DNA of 64,000 bases, taken from the NCBI RefSeq assembly GCF_001458215.1, contig NZ_CYTW01000001.1, forward strand, positions 1,674,001 to 1,738,000, given 5' to 3'. Position numbers and translations under genes: made by a program. The notes under the pieces are model-generated. The model made no database searches and was not told the origin of the DNA. It worked only from the letters and a program-made list of their open reading frames with translations. Source of the stretch: Shimia thalassica (GTDB lineage Bacteria; Pseudomonadota; Alphaproteobacteria; Rhodobacterales; Rhodobacteraceae). Within the stretch, counting starts at the first letter, position 1. Each line of letters opens with the position of its first letter. This document shows positions 28,529 through 39,051 of the stretch, piece by piece.

Positions 28529-28819
28529 ATGCAAAAATTCGGCATTATCTTATTATCATTGTTTGCTTTGTTTTTGGGGGGAGGAGCATTCTTTGTGTTT
28601 GCCGTTGCCGCTGAGACCTGTCTAAGCGGGCCGAACACGGAAGGGTGCATTATTTTACAAACGTTTAGCCTGCTTGCGCTGATCCCACTTGCTGTCAGTG
28701 TCGGTGTCGGGTGGCTAGCTTTGAAAATGAACAACGGCACCATAGAGAAAGACACCTTTGTTTTTCTTTTTCTGTTGGTTCTACTGATTTGGCTCGGCCT
28801 AGTACTTTTCACCTTTTAA
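28529..28819 (+). CDS. Small hypothetical membrane protein
   Basis: A 96-residue protein with three hydrophobic helices: about 5-27, 43-64 and 77-95. A pair of cysteines in the first external loop (ETCLSGPNTEGC) could form a disulfide. AAAAGG lies 8 bp upstream of the ATG. The surrounding 28.5-28.95 kb DNA is visibly more AT-rich than its neighbours, so it may be a recently acquired or fast-evolving gene. I recognise no family. Confidence 0.55.
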   Translation: MQKFGIILLSLFALFLGGGAFFVFAVAAETCLSGPNTEGCIILQTFSLLALIPLAVSVGVGWLALKMNNGTIEKDTFVFLFLLVLLIWLGLVLFTF

Positions 28820-28866
28820 TATTGAGCATTGCTTCAAGGCTTGTAGCTGAGTGCAATCTCATAAAA

Positions 28867-28893
28867 CTCGGTTTTCTGCACAGCGCAACCGAG
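28867..28893 (+). terminator. Inverted repeat after the small membrane protein gene
   Basis: Perfect 7-bp repeat CTCGGTT (28867-28873) / AACCGAG (28887-28893) with a 13-nt loop. There is no proper T-tract, so a terminator role is only tentative. Confidence 0.3.
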
Positions 28894-28959
28894 ATTTCCG
28901 AACGGCAGCTTAGTCCCGCAAAGCCGCCGTTGCGTCTTTCCTAGGAGAGGCAGCGGCAT

Positions 28960-31425
28960 TCATTCCTTCGGCAACAATCGTGTCACACCCACGGCTGCGG
29001 CCCGCGCAAGTTCCGGATCAAGCGACATCGGCACGTATTCGCCACGCCGCCACAACTGGGCCATGTCATCGTAATAGCGAGACAGGAAGTGACCTGATTG
29101 GCCGGTTGAGATGATAAACACCGAACTGTCTGGGTCCGAAAAGTCATAAACTCCACGATACCCTGCGGCGTGCACGTTCTGGAACGGGTCCGGACCTGTG
29201 CCGCTGGTTTTGCCGCGTTGCAGGGTATTGTCACCGCCGCTGGTGGATTGGCGGATATTCACGAAATAGCGCAGAACCGGCGCGTCCCCCAGAACCGTAT
29301 GATCGTGCGTGGCCTGGTGGGCATCGCCCCAGCGCAGGCTTTCCAGCTGATCACCATAGCGTTCCGAAATCCAGACCAGCGCATCGTCAAGCGCAAGCTG
29401 CGCCATCATCGTGCAGGTCTCTTTGGGGGCGCTCTGGATCACGTCGCACCAGACGGAGGCCCCGTCAACATCGCGGTAGACCCGCTCGATGAACAAAGGT
29501 TCGACGTGGGTGTATTCCTCGGAAAGCGGCCCCAACTCGTCCTGAATCAGGCGATCCTGCAGGGCACGCAGCCACGCGGCATAGATCAGCGGTTCCGGCA
29601 TGTGCTCGTTCATTTCACCGTTCCAGTCCGCCAACAGGGTCAGGGCACGCTGGCGCAGGCGTTCGGGCGTGCCGTCTGCCGCTGTTTCACCCGTGAACCA
29701 CAGATCGGCGCCGACCAAGGGCAGCAGGGCCCGTGCCGAAAAGCTCACCGTGTCCAGTTGTGCCTCGATAAAGCTGTCGCGGGTGTGGACCTGACGGCCC
29801 TGCATGAGGCGGGTCCAACGCTGGATGCGCTGGCTGTCGCCCCAGTGAAACGACACATGCGCAGGGAAGGGGCGTTCAACCGTTTTGTTGTTGGTATTGC
29901 CCACGATGCCGCCCTTTGGCGACACGAAAGAAGGGTTGGACATATACGGCATACGCCCCTGCCAGCGGTTTTCCGGCAGCCAGCCAAGCGACGGCATTCT
30001 GCCCTTGCTTTGGTGTGCCGCATTGCGACGGGGTACGGCTCCCACAACTTTGAGCGCGATGGTGTTGCTGTCTGCAAGCGTCAGGTTCTGGGCTGGCGAG
30101 ATATAGTCTTCGGCGGCAACAATCGCATCTGGCACGGTCTGGGCATACATGAGGGCGATTGCGGCGGTTAACGACGTGTCGCGCGGGCTGAGCGCTGTCC
30201 ACCCCAAGGCGGCCACGTGGCCTTCGGGTGTAATGGTGTTCAGGCTATAGTGCGCGCCGGGAAGAACCGGTCCGTTGTCTGTCCAGCGCAGGGTCAGCGT
30301 AACCGGCGCTTCGTCAGCGATGTTGACGATAGACTTGCGGGTCACAAAGCGCTTGAACCCGTCTGGCGTGCGGTATTCTTCGGGGTTTGCAGGGTTTAAT
30401 TCCTCGATAAACAGATCCTGATCATCGACATAGCCCGAGGTTAGCCCCCAGCCGAGACTGTTACTGCGCCCCGTCAAAATGGCGGGGATGCCGGGAATGG
30501 TGGCGCCGATGACACCGCCATTGGCAAGCTCCATGCGTGCCAGATACCAGATGCCCGGTGCCGTCAGCCCCAGATGCGGATCATTGGCCAAAAGTGTGCC
30601 ACCGCTGGCAGAGCGGTTCGGGGCTGCGGCCCAGGCATTCGACGCACCCGTAAGAGCGCGGTGTTTGAAGGGCGACAACGGATGGTCCGGAAGCGGCGTT
30701 GTTGCGGCAAAGCGGGCATTGCCCGGCACCAGTTCGGCGTATTCCGGCAGGGCCGCCACGCCAGAACCCGGCGCATCCGGCAGAATGTCGGCAAGACGTT
30801 TCTCATCAGGCAGCAAAAGCGACGTGCGCGCCCGCAGGACCTCTTCCTCAAGATGCCCCGACAGCTGCAAGGCCATCAGCTTCTGGATCGCCAGTGAATC
30901 GGCGGGTTGCCAAGGCGATATTGCGCTTGGGAACAGGAACAATTCTGGTGCACCACGCCCCAGCGAGTTTTGGTTGATCTCGTCGATGCGTGTGTTCACG
31001 CCGTTTGCATAGGCCTTGAGCGCGGCTTGGGTGCGGGCATCCTGCGCCGCCACCGAATGGCGGGCCAGCGTTGTAAAATCAAAACGGCGGATAAGAGAAT
31101 CGATGCTTAGGGTTCGATTGCCAAAGATTTCCGACAGCCGCCCCTGTGCCGTGCGGCGCAACATCATCATTTGCCACAACCGGTCCTGTGCGTGGGCATA
31201 TCCAAGCGCAAAGAACGCATCCTGATCGTTCTCGCCAAAAATATGGGGCACGTTGGCATTGTCGCGCACGATCTCGACAGGGGCGACGACACCCACCGTG
31301 CTCAGGGTTTTGTCATATTGTGGCAAAGACCGGGAGGCGAGGAAATAGACCCCGGCCACGATCAGCACAACAATCACCACCATGCCGCCTGCGATGCGCA
31401 ACAGCCATTGAACAAACTGACCCAT
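28960..31425 (-). CDS. Penicillin acylase family N-terminal-nucleophile hydrolase
   Basis: 821 residues. Family members are made as a precursor that cuts itself to expose a catalytic serine. Ser262 in TGASNAWA is the expected N-terminal nucleophile of the beta chain; the segment before it (about 230-261) would be the spacer. The alpha chain begins after a single membrane anchor/signal segment (11-31) with VEIVRDNANVPHIFGENDQDAFFALGYAHAQDRLWQM, the family signature. Substrates in this family range from beta-lactams to N-acyl-homoserine lactones and cannot be read from sequence. I chose the ATG at 31425; the longer frame to 31623 is unlike the family. Divergent from the dehydrogenase gene. Confidence 0.88.
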   Translation of the reverse strand: MGQFVQWLLRIAGGMVVIVVLIVAGVYFLASRSLPQYDKTLSTVGVVAPVEIVRDNANVPHIFGENDQDAFFALGYAHAQDRLWQMMMLRRTAQGRLSEIFGNRTLSIDSLIRRFDFTTLARHSVAAQDARTQAALKAYANGVNTRIDEINQNSLGRGAPELFLFPSAISPWQPADSLAIQKLMALQLSGHLEEEVLRARTSLLLPDEKRLADILPDAPGSGVAALPEYAELVPGNARFAATTPLPDHPLSPFKHRALTGASNAWAAAPNRSASGGTLLANDPHLGLTAPGIWYLARMELANGGVIGATIPGIPAILTGRSNSLGWGLTSGYVDDQDLFIEELNPANPEEYRTPDGFKRFVTRKSIVNIADEAPVTLTLRWTDNGPVLPGAHYSLNTITPEGHVAALGWTALSPRDTSLTAAIALMYAQTVPDAIVAAEDYISPAQNLTLADSNTIALKVVGAVPRRNAAHQSKGRMPSLGWLPENRWQGRMPYMSNPSFVSPKGGIVGNTNNKTVERPFPAHVSFHWGDSQRIQRWTRLMQGRQVHTRDSFIEAQLDTVSFSARALLPLVGADLWFTGETAADGTPERLRQRALTLLADWNGEMNEHMPEPLIYAAWLRALQDRLIQDELGPLSEEYTHVEPLFIERVYRDVDGASVWCDVIQSAPKETCTMMAQLALDDALVWISERYGDQLESLRWGDAHQATHDHTVLGDAPVLRYFVNIRQSTSGGDNTLQRGKTSGTGPDPFQNVHAAGYRGVYDFSDPDSSVFIISTGQSGHFLSRYYDDMAQLWRRGEYVPMSLDPELARAAAVGVTRLLPKE

Positions 31426-31505
31426 ACCGAATCCCGAAATCTTTCTTGCTTTATGTTCCCCAGAACGGGCAAACACTACGACGAAAGAGATCGAGGGGAA
31501 AGCAC

Positions 31506-32378
31506 ATGGCGAAGGTAACATTTCTGGGTTTGGGCGTAATGGGATACCCGATGGCGGGACATCTTCAGAAGGCAGGGCATGAAGTGACGGTTTACAACCG
31601 CACAACAGCCAAGGCCGAAGCATGGGCCAAAGAACACGGTGGCGCTTTTGCGGCGACCCCGAAAGAAGCCGCGGCAGGGGCAGATTTTGTCATGTCCTGT
31701 GTCGGCAATGACGATGATTTGCGCATGGTCTGTCTTGGTGAAGACGGCGCGTTTTCCGGCATGTCCAAGGGCAGCATTTTTGTCGATCACACGACGGTGT
31801 CTGCAAAGGTGAGTAAAGAGCTTTATGCCATTGCTCAGGAACAGGAAATTGCGTTTATCGATGCCCCCATTTCGGGCGGTCAAGCCGGTGCGGAAAACGG
31901 CGTTTTGTCCATCATGTGTGGCGGTGACCAGAACGCTTATGATGCGGCTGCGCCGGTCATGGCGGTCTATTCCAAAATCTGCCGTCTGATTGGTGAAAAC
32001 GGTGCGGGTCAGATGACCAAAATGTGCAACCAGATTGCGATTGCTGGACTGGTTCAAGGTCTGTCAGAGGCGCTTCATTTTGCGGAAAAGGCAGGTCTGG
32101 ACGGGCGCTCTGTGGTTGAGGTGATCAGTCAGGGTGCGGCCGGAAGTTGGCAAATGGCAAATCGCTATGAAACCATGCTGGATGACGAGTTTGAGCATGG
32201 TTTCGCCGTCGATTGGATGCGCAAGGATCTTGGCATCTGTTTGTCGACTGCTGATGAAACCGGCGCAAGTCTGCCGGTCACGGCGTTGGTCGATCAGTTC
32301 TATAAAGACGTCCAGAACATGGGCGGGGCGCGTTGGGACACATCCAGCCTGTTCAAACGTCTTCGCAAACTCGGCTAA
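31506..32378 (+). CDS. 3-hydroxyisobutyrate dehydrogenase-like NAD(P)-dependent oxidoreductase
   Basis: A 290-residue beta-hydroxyacid dehydrogenase. The Rossmann motif GLGVMGYPMAGHL (8-20) binds NAD(P). The substrate motif DAPISGGQAGAENG (119-132) and the catalytic Lys172 in GAGQMTKMCNQ are intact. It could act on 3-hydroxyisobutyrate, tartronate semialdehyde or a related acid; context does not decide. An RBS-like GAGGGGAAA precedes the ATG. The stop overlaps the convergent hydrolase gene by 4 bp. Confidence 0.88.
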   Translation: MAKVTFLGLGVMGYPMAGHLQKAGHEVTVYNRTTAKAEAWAKEHGGAFAATPKEAAAGADFVMSCVGNDDDLRMVCLGEDGAFSGMSKGSIFVDHTTVSAKVSKELYAIAQEQEIAFIDAPISGGQAGAENGVLSIMCGGDQNAYDAAAPVMAVYSKICRLIGENGAGQMTKMCNQIAIAGLVQGLSEALHFAEKAGLDGRSVVEVISQGAAGSWQMANRYETMLDDEFEHGFAVDWMRKDLGICLSTADETGASLPVTALVDQFYKDVQNMGGARWDTSSLFKRLRKLG

Positions 32379-33151
32379 AGCGCGTCAAACAGCGTCAAAA
32401 GATGATCGGTATAAGGGCGCCCTGCGGTCGGATCACGATCTTCTAGCAAAGCAAGGAAAGGGGCGTTATGCCCCTTTCGATCACACCATAGGCTTTTGAC
32501 CGGAGCCCCCACGCCACGCGCGCGGCGTTGGGTCAGGCGGGGATTTTCGGGACGAATGATCTTGTCCCGGTCATTGTTCAGCAAAACACAAGGCGGACCA
32601 TGGGGGGTTAACCGCCACGGTTGCACCGCACAGGCCGATACCGCGAACACGGCATCCGGGCGCGGGCATTCCGGCAAAAATCGTGGCGGATAGGCCAGAG
32701 CCAGACCCGCAATCCCACCAGCCGAAACGCCGACGAACCCCACTTTTTCGCTGTGAATGCCGTGGGCCTTGTGAGCAGCGCGCATCCATCCCAAAGCAGC
32801 GCCCAAATCCTGCCGTGCGGCCTCAAAGGCGCTGCCGCTCAGGCGAGAAGACACCGATAGGCCGGAATTGGCCGTTCGTGTTTGTGAAATCTGGATCAAT
32901 CTGCGGTCTGCGGGTGAAAACGCCTCGGGTTTCGTGCCCAGACGATAAGACGCGCTGGCCATGGCCAGATCGTGATCGGTCAGGAACTGGGCCAGACGTG
33001 TAACGGCCGCATCGGCGCGCGCGCCTTTGTAAAAACCGCCGCCATGCGCAAACAAAACCGAGGCACGGGCAGGGCCCTTGGGCAGATATAAATCAAGCGC
33101 CAGCCCGTTGGGCTGACGCCTGTCATATGTGATGTCATTTATGACGCGCAT
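32375..33151 (-). CDS. Alpha/beta-hydrolase, esterase/lipase-like
   Basis: A 258-residue predicted cytosolic hydrolase. The oxyanion-hole motif HGGG is at 36-39 and the nucleophile Ser143 is in GVSAGG, typical of the BD-FAE/hormone-sensitive-lipase-like group. His in DRKGHNAPF near the C-terminus and Asp in NNDRDKII are candidates for the rest of the triad. No signal peptide. Substrate unknown. It converges on and overlaps the dehydrogenase stop, and is 13 bp downstream of the SYLF lipoprotein gene on the same strand. Confidence 0.75.
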   Translation of the reverse strand: MRVINDITYDRRQPNGLALDLYLPKGPARASVLFAHGGGFYKGARADAAVTRLAQFLTDHDLAMASASYRLGTKPEAFSPADRRLIQISQTRTANSGLSVSSRLSGSAFEAARQDLGAALGWMRAAHKAHGIHSEKVGFVGVSAGGIAGLALAYPPRFLPECPRPDAVFAVSACAVQPWRLTPHGPPCVLLNNDRDKIIRPENPRLTQRRARGVGAPVKSLWCDRKGHNAPFLALLEDRDPTAGRPYTDHLLTLFDAL

Positions 33152-33163
33152 AAAGAAGCGTGA

Positions 33164-33724
33164 TCAGGGAATGATGCGTGTGTATTTAACACCTTCCAAT
33201 GTCGCCCCCACATGCAGGCCAGCCTGGCCAAAGATCACAGCGTAAACCGGTGCCGTAATGGTTGTTGTGTCGGCGGCAAGGTTTTGCCCCTGATCGATGA
33301 CGGCGTACTTTACGTCTGCGCCTGCGGCCCAACCGCTTGAGCGGCGGAATTCATTCAGGGCACCTTCGGTCATGAAGAACAGAACATGCGCCGATTGCGA
33401 GGCGCCAATCTGGAAACCGACGCTGCCAGAGGTGGCCGAGTAATAGTCAACTGTGACGCCGTTGATCTGAAGTGCGCCACGGCCATAGCCCGCGCCAAAT
33501 CCAAATCCGGCTTCGGTCACAACCGGCATGATCAACATGCCTGCGGATTTATCAGCAAGGTCTACGGTGTTGGGATAGTTATTGTAGAGAAAATCGAGCG
33601 TCTGGTCGACACGTGCGTCGATCTTCTGAGAGCCATTGCTGTTGATACCGTTGCCGCATGCCGCCAAAAGGCCAAAGCCCGCGAGCGCAGCCAACGTCAA
33701 ACCGCGTCTGGTGAATGTATTCAT
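33164..33724 (-). CDS. YSC84/SYLF-domain lipoprotein
   Basis: 186 residues. The N-terminus MNTFTRRGLTLAALAGFGLLAAC carries a twin-arginine pair before the hydrophobic stretch and a lipobox ending at Cys23, so it may be a lipoprotein exported through Tat or Sec. The rest is the SYLF (Ysc84) domain: SAGMLIMPVVTEAGFGFGAGYGRGAL, GSVGFQIGASQSAHVLFFMTE and VYAVIFGQAGLHVGATLEGVKYTRI. Such proteins bind phosphoinositides in eukaryotes; the bacterial role is unclear, probably envelope lipid binding. The ATG at 33724 is chosen over a longer frame to 33808. Confidence 0.85.
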   Translation of the reverse strand: MNTFTRRGLTLAALAGFGLLAACGNGINSNGSQKIDARVDQTLDFLYNNYPNTVDLADKSAGMLIMPVVTEAGFGFGAGYGRGALQINGVTVDYYSATSGSVGFQIGASQSAHVLFFMTEGALNEFRRSSGWAAGADVKYAVIDQGQNLAADTTTITAPVYAVIFGQAGLHVGATLEGVKYTRIIP

Positions 33725-33844
33725 GTTATCCGCCTGTATACTGCTTATTGTTTTGTCGGTGTTCCGATCATTGCGCGCGATTATAGGGGGCATATCGCCC
33801 TCTGTCACTAGCCCGATCGCTGCGCGTGCAAAAAGTCCGGCGCG

Positions 33845-34861
<1,017 letters not shown>

Positions 34862-34962
34862 TCAGTGTCCAACTGGTGCCACGGAATTTCACACATCTCA
34901 AGGCTAGGATTTGCCGCAGAGCCGCGTTATGTGAAACATCAAAGCCAAGAAAGGCAGAGGCA

Positions 34963-35487
34963 GTGGACTGGTATCAAACCGTTTTTGAAATGATCGACAT
35001 GCGGAGCTTCTCGAACCTGTGGTTCTGGATTTCGCTTGCTGTGATGTGGTCAACCGCCAGCCATTGGGTGCTGGGCGTGCCATTTGACATGGTTTTGCGC
35101 GCCAAACGCGTTGGGGGGCAGACCGAAATCGATCTCGAAGACCTCGTGCGGATCAACACCAACCGTCTGTTGCATGTCGGGCGCGTCTCGGGCCTGTGGT
35201 TGTTGGGGATTGCGTGTTTTGTCCTGACGGGTCTCGCGGTGCTGGGCTTTGCCTATGGTCTGGAATTTGCTCAGGCCGTGTTCATGCTGATGTTCCCGAT
35301 GTCGCTGGTCGGTCTGATGTCCTTGTCGACCGCCGCACGCATACAGGAAGAAGAGGCATCCGGTGACCTGCTGCGCAAAAGGCTGACACGTCATCGTCTG
35401 TATGTTCAAATCCTTGGCATGCTCTCTATTTTCGTGACCTCTCTTTGGGGCATGTTCCAGAACATGCAATCTTCGCCAATTCTCTGA
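34963..35487 (+). CDS. Small membrane protein conserved next to mfd (often labelled component of SufBCD complex)
   Basis: A 174-residue protein with four predicted membrane helices: about 20-42, 80-100, 104-122 and 150-165. The conserved opening is DWYQTVFEMIDMRSFSNLWFW. The start is a GTG at 34963 with AAAGG upstream. Homologues in Rhodobacteraceae carry the name component of SufBCD complex, but the sequence contains no Cys motif or Suf domain to support that; treat the label as unproven. It lies 11 bp ahead of mfd on the same strand, suggesting co-transcription. Confidence 0.75.
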   Translation: MDWYQTVFEMIDMRSFSNLWFWISLAVMWSTASHWVLGVPFDMVLRAKRVGGQTEIDLEDLVRINTNRLLHVGRVSGLWLLGIACFVLTGLAVLGFAYGLEFAQAVFMLMFPMSLVGLMSLSTAARIQEEEASGDLLRKRLTRHRLYVQILGMLSIFVTSLWGMFQNMQSSPIL

Positions 35488-35498
35488 TTAGGCTCAAA

Positions 35499-38400
35499 AT
35501 GTCGACACAACAACATATCAAAGTGGGCGGCGCGCCAGAAGGTTTTGACGCCCGTTTGATTCTGAACGAGGTCGCCAAGACAGGCGGGCCGGTTGTTCAT
35601 GTGGCACGTGACGACAAACGTCTGGCCGCGATGCAGGCGGCACTTGCCTTCTTCCAGCCGGACATGCCTGTTGTGACCTTTCCGGGGTGGGATTGCCTGC
35701 CCTATGACCGTGTGTCGCCCAACGCCGACATTGCAGCAATGCGTATGGCCACATTGGCCGGACTTGTGCATGGCATGCCGCAACAGTTCGTGTTGCTGAC
35801 CACGTTGAATGCCGCCACCCAGCGCGTGCCGGCGCGCGAAATCCTGAAAGAAGCGGCTTTTAAGGCGCAGGTGAACTTCCAGATCGATGAGAGCGCATTG
35901 CGCGGGTTTCTGGTGCGTATGGGCTTTACCCAGGCGCCGACCGTGATGGAGCCGGGCGACTATGCCATTCGGGGCGGTATTATTGATATTTTCCCTCCGG
36001 GAGACAGCGGGCCTGTGCGGCTTGATTTGTTCGGGGATGTTCTGGACGGTGTGCGCCGCTTTGATCCGGCCACTCAGCGCACCACCGAAAAATTGGAAAT
36101 GATCGAACTCGCGCCTGTGTCCGAGGTCATTCTGGATGATGCGGCGATCACGCGGTTCCGTCAGAATTACCGGATTGAGTTTGGCGCTGCGGGAACGGAT
36201 GATCCGCTTTATGAAGCCATCAGCGCGGGGCGCAAACATCAGGGTGTCGACCACTGGTTGCCCTTCTTTCACGAAAAGCTGGAAACGCTGTTTGACTACC
36301 TGCCAAAAGCAGTTATTTCTCTTGATGATCAATCGGATGCGACGCGTATTGCACGTTGGGAGTCTGTGGTTGATCAATACGAAACCCGCAAACATGCGTT
36401 GCAGCAAAAGAACCGGATGGACTCGGTCTATAAACCTGTACCGCCCGAACTTTTGTATTTGGACGATGATGCTTGGGGAACGGCAATTGCCGGTCGCCGT
36501 GTCTTGCATTTCAAACCCTTGCCACAGGCAAGCGGGGCCGGTGCGATTGATGCAGGTGGACGGATCGGTCGCAATTTCTCTCCTGAACGTCAGCAGGAAC
36601 AAGTCAGCCTGTTTGCGGCGCTTGCGGATCATATCAAGAAGAAGCTGCCACAGGGACCGGTCTTGGTGGCCAGCTATTCCGAGGGCGCCCGCGAGCGTCT
36701 GACGGGATTGATCGAAGACGAAGGCGTCGCCGAGGCGATCCCGATCACCGATGCCACGCGGATCGGCAAATCGGGGCTGTATCTTGCGGTCTGGGCGCTC
36801 GAGCATGGGTTCGAAACCTCGGGTCTGACCGTGATCTCGGAACAGGATGTTCTGGGGGATCGTCTGATCCGTGCGCCGCGTAAAAAGCGCCGCGCCGAGA
36901 ATTTCCTGACCGAAACCCAATCGCTGTCACCGGGTGATCTGGTGGTGCATGTGGATCACGGCATCGGGCGGTATCACGGGCTTGAGGTGATCACCGCAGC
37001 AGGGGCCGCTCACGAATGTATCAGCCTTGAATATGCTGAAAACTCGCGGCTTTACCTGCCAGTCGAAAACATCGAACTGCTTTCGAAATATGGTCACGAC
37101 CAAGGGTTTCTGGACAAACTTGGCGGCGGCGCATGGCAGGCCAAGAAAGCCAAGCTCAAGGAACGCATCCGCGAGATGGCCGACAGGCTTATCCGGATCG
37201 CGGCCGAACGCGCCCTGCGCACGGCGCCAATTCTCGAGGCCCAGCACCATGCCTGGGAAGAATTCAGCGCCCGTTTCCCGTATCAGGAAACAGATGACCA
37301 GCTGCGCTCGATCGGTGATGTTATGGGGGATCTGTCTTCCGGCCAGCCGATGGATCGCCTGATCTGTGGCGATGTTGGATTTGGAAAAACCGAGGTCGCC
37401 ATGCGCGCGGCCTTTGTTGCGGCGATGTCGGGCATGCAGGTTGCCGTTGTCGCGCCAACAACACTTCTTGCACGTCAGCATTACAAGAGTTTTGCTGAGC
37501 GTTTTCGCGGATTTCCTTTGGAAGTCAGAGCTTTGTCGCGCTTTGTTTCATCAAAAGAAGCAGAGAAAACGCGCGACGGCCTCGCGCATGGCACTGTTGA
37601 TATCGTGATCGGCACCCATGCGTTGCTGGCCAAAGGCATTCGTTTCAAAAACCTTGGTCTGTTGATCATCGATGAAGAACAGCACTTTGGCGTGGCGCAC
37701 AAAGAGCGCCTGAAACAATTGCGCAGTGACGTACATGTTCTGACCCTCACGGCGACGCCTATTCCGCGGACCCTGCAACTGTCGCTGTCAGGTGTGCGCG
37801 ATTTGTCAATCATTGGCACACCGCCGGTGGACCGGCTGGCGATCCGGACTTACGTGAGCGAATTTGATGCGGTCACCATCCGCGAGGCCCTGTTGCGCGA
37901 ACATTATCGCGGAGGGCAGTCGTTCTATGTTGTGCCACGCATTTCCGATCTGCGAGAAATCGAAGAGTTCCTGAACGAACAGGTGCCGGAAGTGACCTTT
38001 GTCACCGCGCATGGCCAGATGGCAGCGGGCGAGTTGGATGACCGCATGAACGCGTTTTATGACGGCAAATTCGATGTGCTTCTGGCCACCACGATTGTCG
38101 AAAGCGGGCTGGATATTCCGACGGCGAACACAATGGTGGTGCACCGCGCGGATATGTTCGGCCTGTCGCAGCTCTATCAAATTCGTGGACGTGTCGGACG
38201 TTCCAAAACCCGTGCCTATGCCTATTTGACCACGAAACCCCGCATGAAGCTGACACCTGCTGCGGAAAAACGACTGCGCGTTCTGGGCTCGCTCGACACT
38301 TTGGGCGCCGGATTTACGCTGGCCTCGCAAGACCTTGATATTCGCGGGGCAGGGAACCTTCTTGGGGAAGAACAGTCCGGGCAAATGCGCGATGTGGGCT

Positions 38401-38972
38401 ATGAACTCTATCAGTCGATGCTGGAAGAGGCGATTGCCAAGATCAAAGCCGGTGAGATGGAAGGTCTGACCGAAGCGGATGACCAGTGGGCGCCACAAAT
38501 CAATCTGGGTGTGCCTGTTCTGATCCCCAAAGACTTTGTGCCGGATCTGGATGTACGTCTGGGCCTCTATCGCCGCCTGAGCGGTCTGCACACCAAGGTC
38601 GAGCTGGAAGGTTTTGCGGCCGAGCTGATCGACCGGTTTGGCAAATTGCCCCGAGAGGTCAACACCTTGCTGTTGGTCGTGCGGATCAAGGACATGTGCA
38701 AACGCGCCGGTATTTCCAAACTGGACGGCGGACCCAAAGGGGCGACCATTCAGTTCCACAATGATAAATTCGCCTCTCCGCAAGGGTTGGTCGAATTCAT
38801 TCAGGACCAGCGCGGGCTTGCCAAGGTCAAAGACAACAAGATCGTGGTCCGTCGCGACTGGAAAAAGGAAAGCGACAAGATCAAGGGCGCCTTTGCCATC
38901 GCGCGCGACCTTGCAACCAAGGTTGTGGCTGAAAAGAAGAGGGTCAAAGCCGCCAAGGCCGCCAAGGGGTAA
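35499..38972 (+). CDS. mfd: Transcription-repair coupling factor
   Basis: A 1157-residue DNA translocase that removes RNA polymerase stalled at lesions and recruits UvrA. The N-terminal UvrB-like region is followed by the RNA polymerase-interacting domain (LVVHVDHGIGRYHGLE). The RecG-like translocase has Walker A GDVGFGKTE (near 625), the DEEQ box (IDEEQHFGVAHKERL), TRG-type motifs and the C-terminal TRCF domain. The ATG at 35499 begins MSTQQHIKVGG; an upstream ATG at 35445 overlaps the preceding gene. Normal length. Confidence 0.97.
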   Translation: MSTQQHIKVGGAPEGFDARLILNEVAKTGGPVVHVARDDKRLAAMQAALAFFQPDMPVVTFPGWDCLPYDRVSPNADIAAMRMATLAGLVHGMPQQFVLLTTLNAATQRVPAREILKEAAFKAQVNFQIDESALRGFLVRMGFTQAPTVMEPGDYAIRGGIIDIFPPGDSGPVRLDLFGDVLDGVRRFDPATQRTTEKLEMIELAPVSEVILDDAAITRFRQNYRIEFGAAGTDDPLYEAISAGRKHQGVDHWLPFFHEKLETLFDYLPKAVISLDDQSDATRIARWESVVDQYETRKHALQQKNRMDSVYKPVPPELLYLDDDAWGTAIAGRRVLHFKPLPQASGAGAIDAGGRIGRNFSPERQQEQVSLFAALADHIKKKLPQGPVLVASYSEGARERLTGLIEDEGVAEAIPITDATRIGKSGLYLAVWALEHGFETSGLTVISEQDVLGDRLIRAPRKKRRAENFLTETQSLSPGDLVVHVDHGIGRYHGLEVITAAGAAHECISLEYAENSRLYLPVENIELLSKYGHDQGFLDKLGGGAWQAKKAKLKERIREMADRLIRIAAERALRTAPILEAQHHAWEEFSARFPYQETDDQLRSIGDVMGDLSSGQPMDRLICGDVGFGKTEVAMRAAFVAAMSGMQVAVVAPTTLLARQHYKSFAERFRGFPLEVRALSRFVSSKEAEKTRDGLAHGTVDIVIGTHALLAKGIRFKNLGLLIIDEEQHFGVAHKERLKQLRSDVHVLTLTATPIPRTLQLSLSGVRDLSIIGTPPVDRLAIRTYVSEFDAVTIREALLREHYRGGQSFYVVPRISDLREIEEFLNEQVPEVTFVTAHGQMAAGELDDRMNAFYDGKFDVLLATTIVESGLDIPTANTMVVHRADMFGLSQLYQIRGRVGRSKTRAYAYLTTKPRMKLTPAAEKRLRVLGSLDTLGAGFTLASQDLDIRGAGNLLGEEQSGQMRDVGYELYQSMLEEAIAKIKAGEMEGLTEADDQWAPQINLGVPVLIPKDFVPDLDVRLGLYRRLSGLHTKVELEGFAAELIDRFGKLPREVNTLLLVVRIKDMCKRAGISKLDGGPKGATIQFHNDKFASPQGLVEFIQDQRGLAKVKDNKIVVRRDWKKESDKIKGAFAIARDLATKVVAEKKRVKAAKAAKG

Positions 38973-39051
38973 CGGCGCGGATTCTAGAACCTTGCCACGT
39001 GGGAACTTCTCGCCGTAGTCTGGTTAAACAGATCACAGCTGGAATTTGCCG

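Noticed and set aside
30479-31012. Plus-strand frames within the penicillin-acylase gene
   Set aside because: Shadows of the 821-codon minus-strand gene with no conserved motif.
35406-36920. 504-codon minus-strand frame over the start of mfd
   Set aside because: Antisense to well-conserved Mfd sequence; no plausible product.
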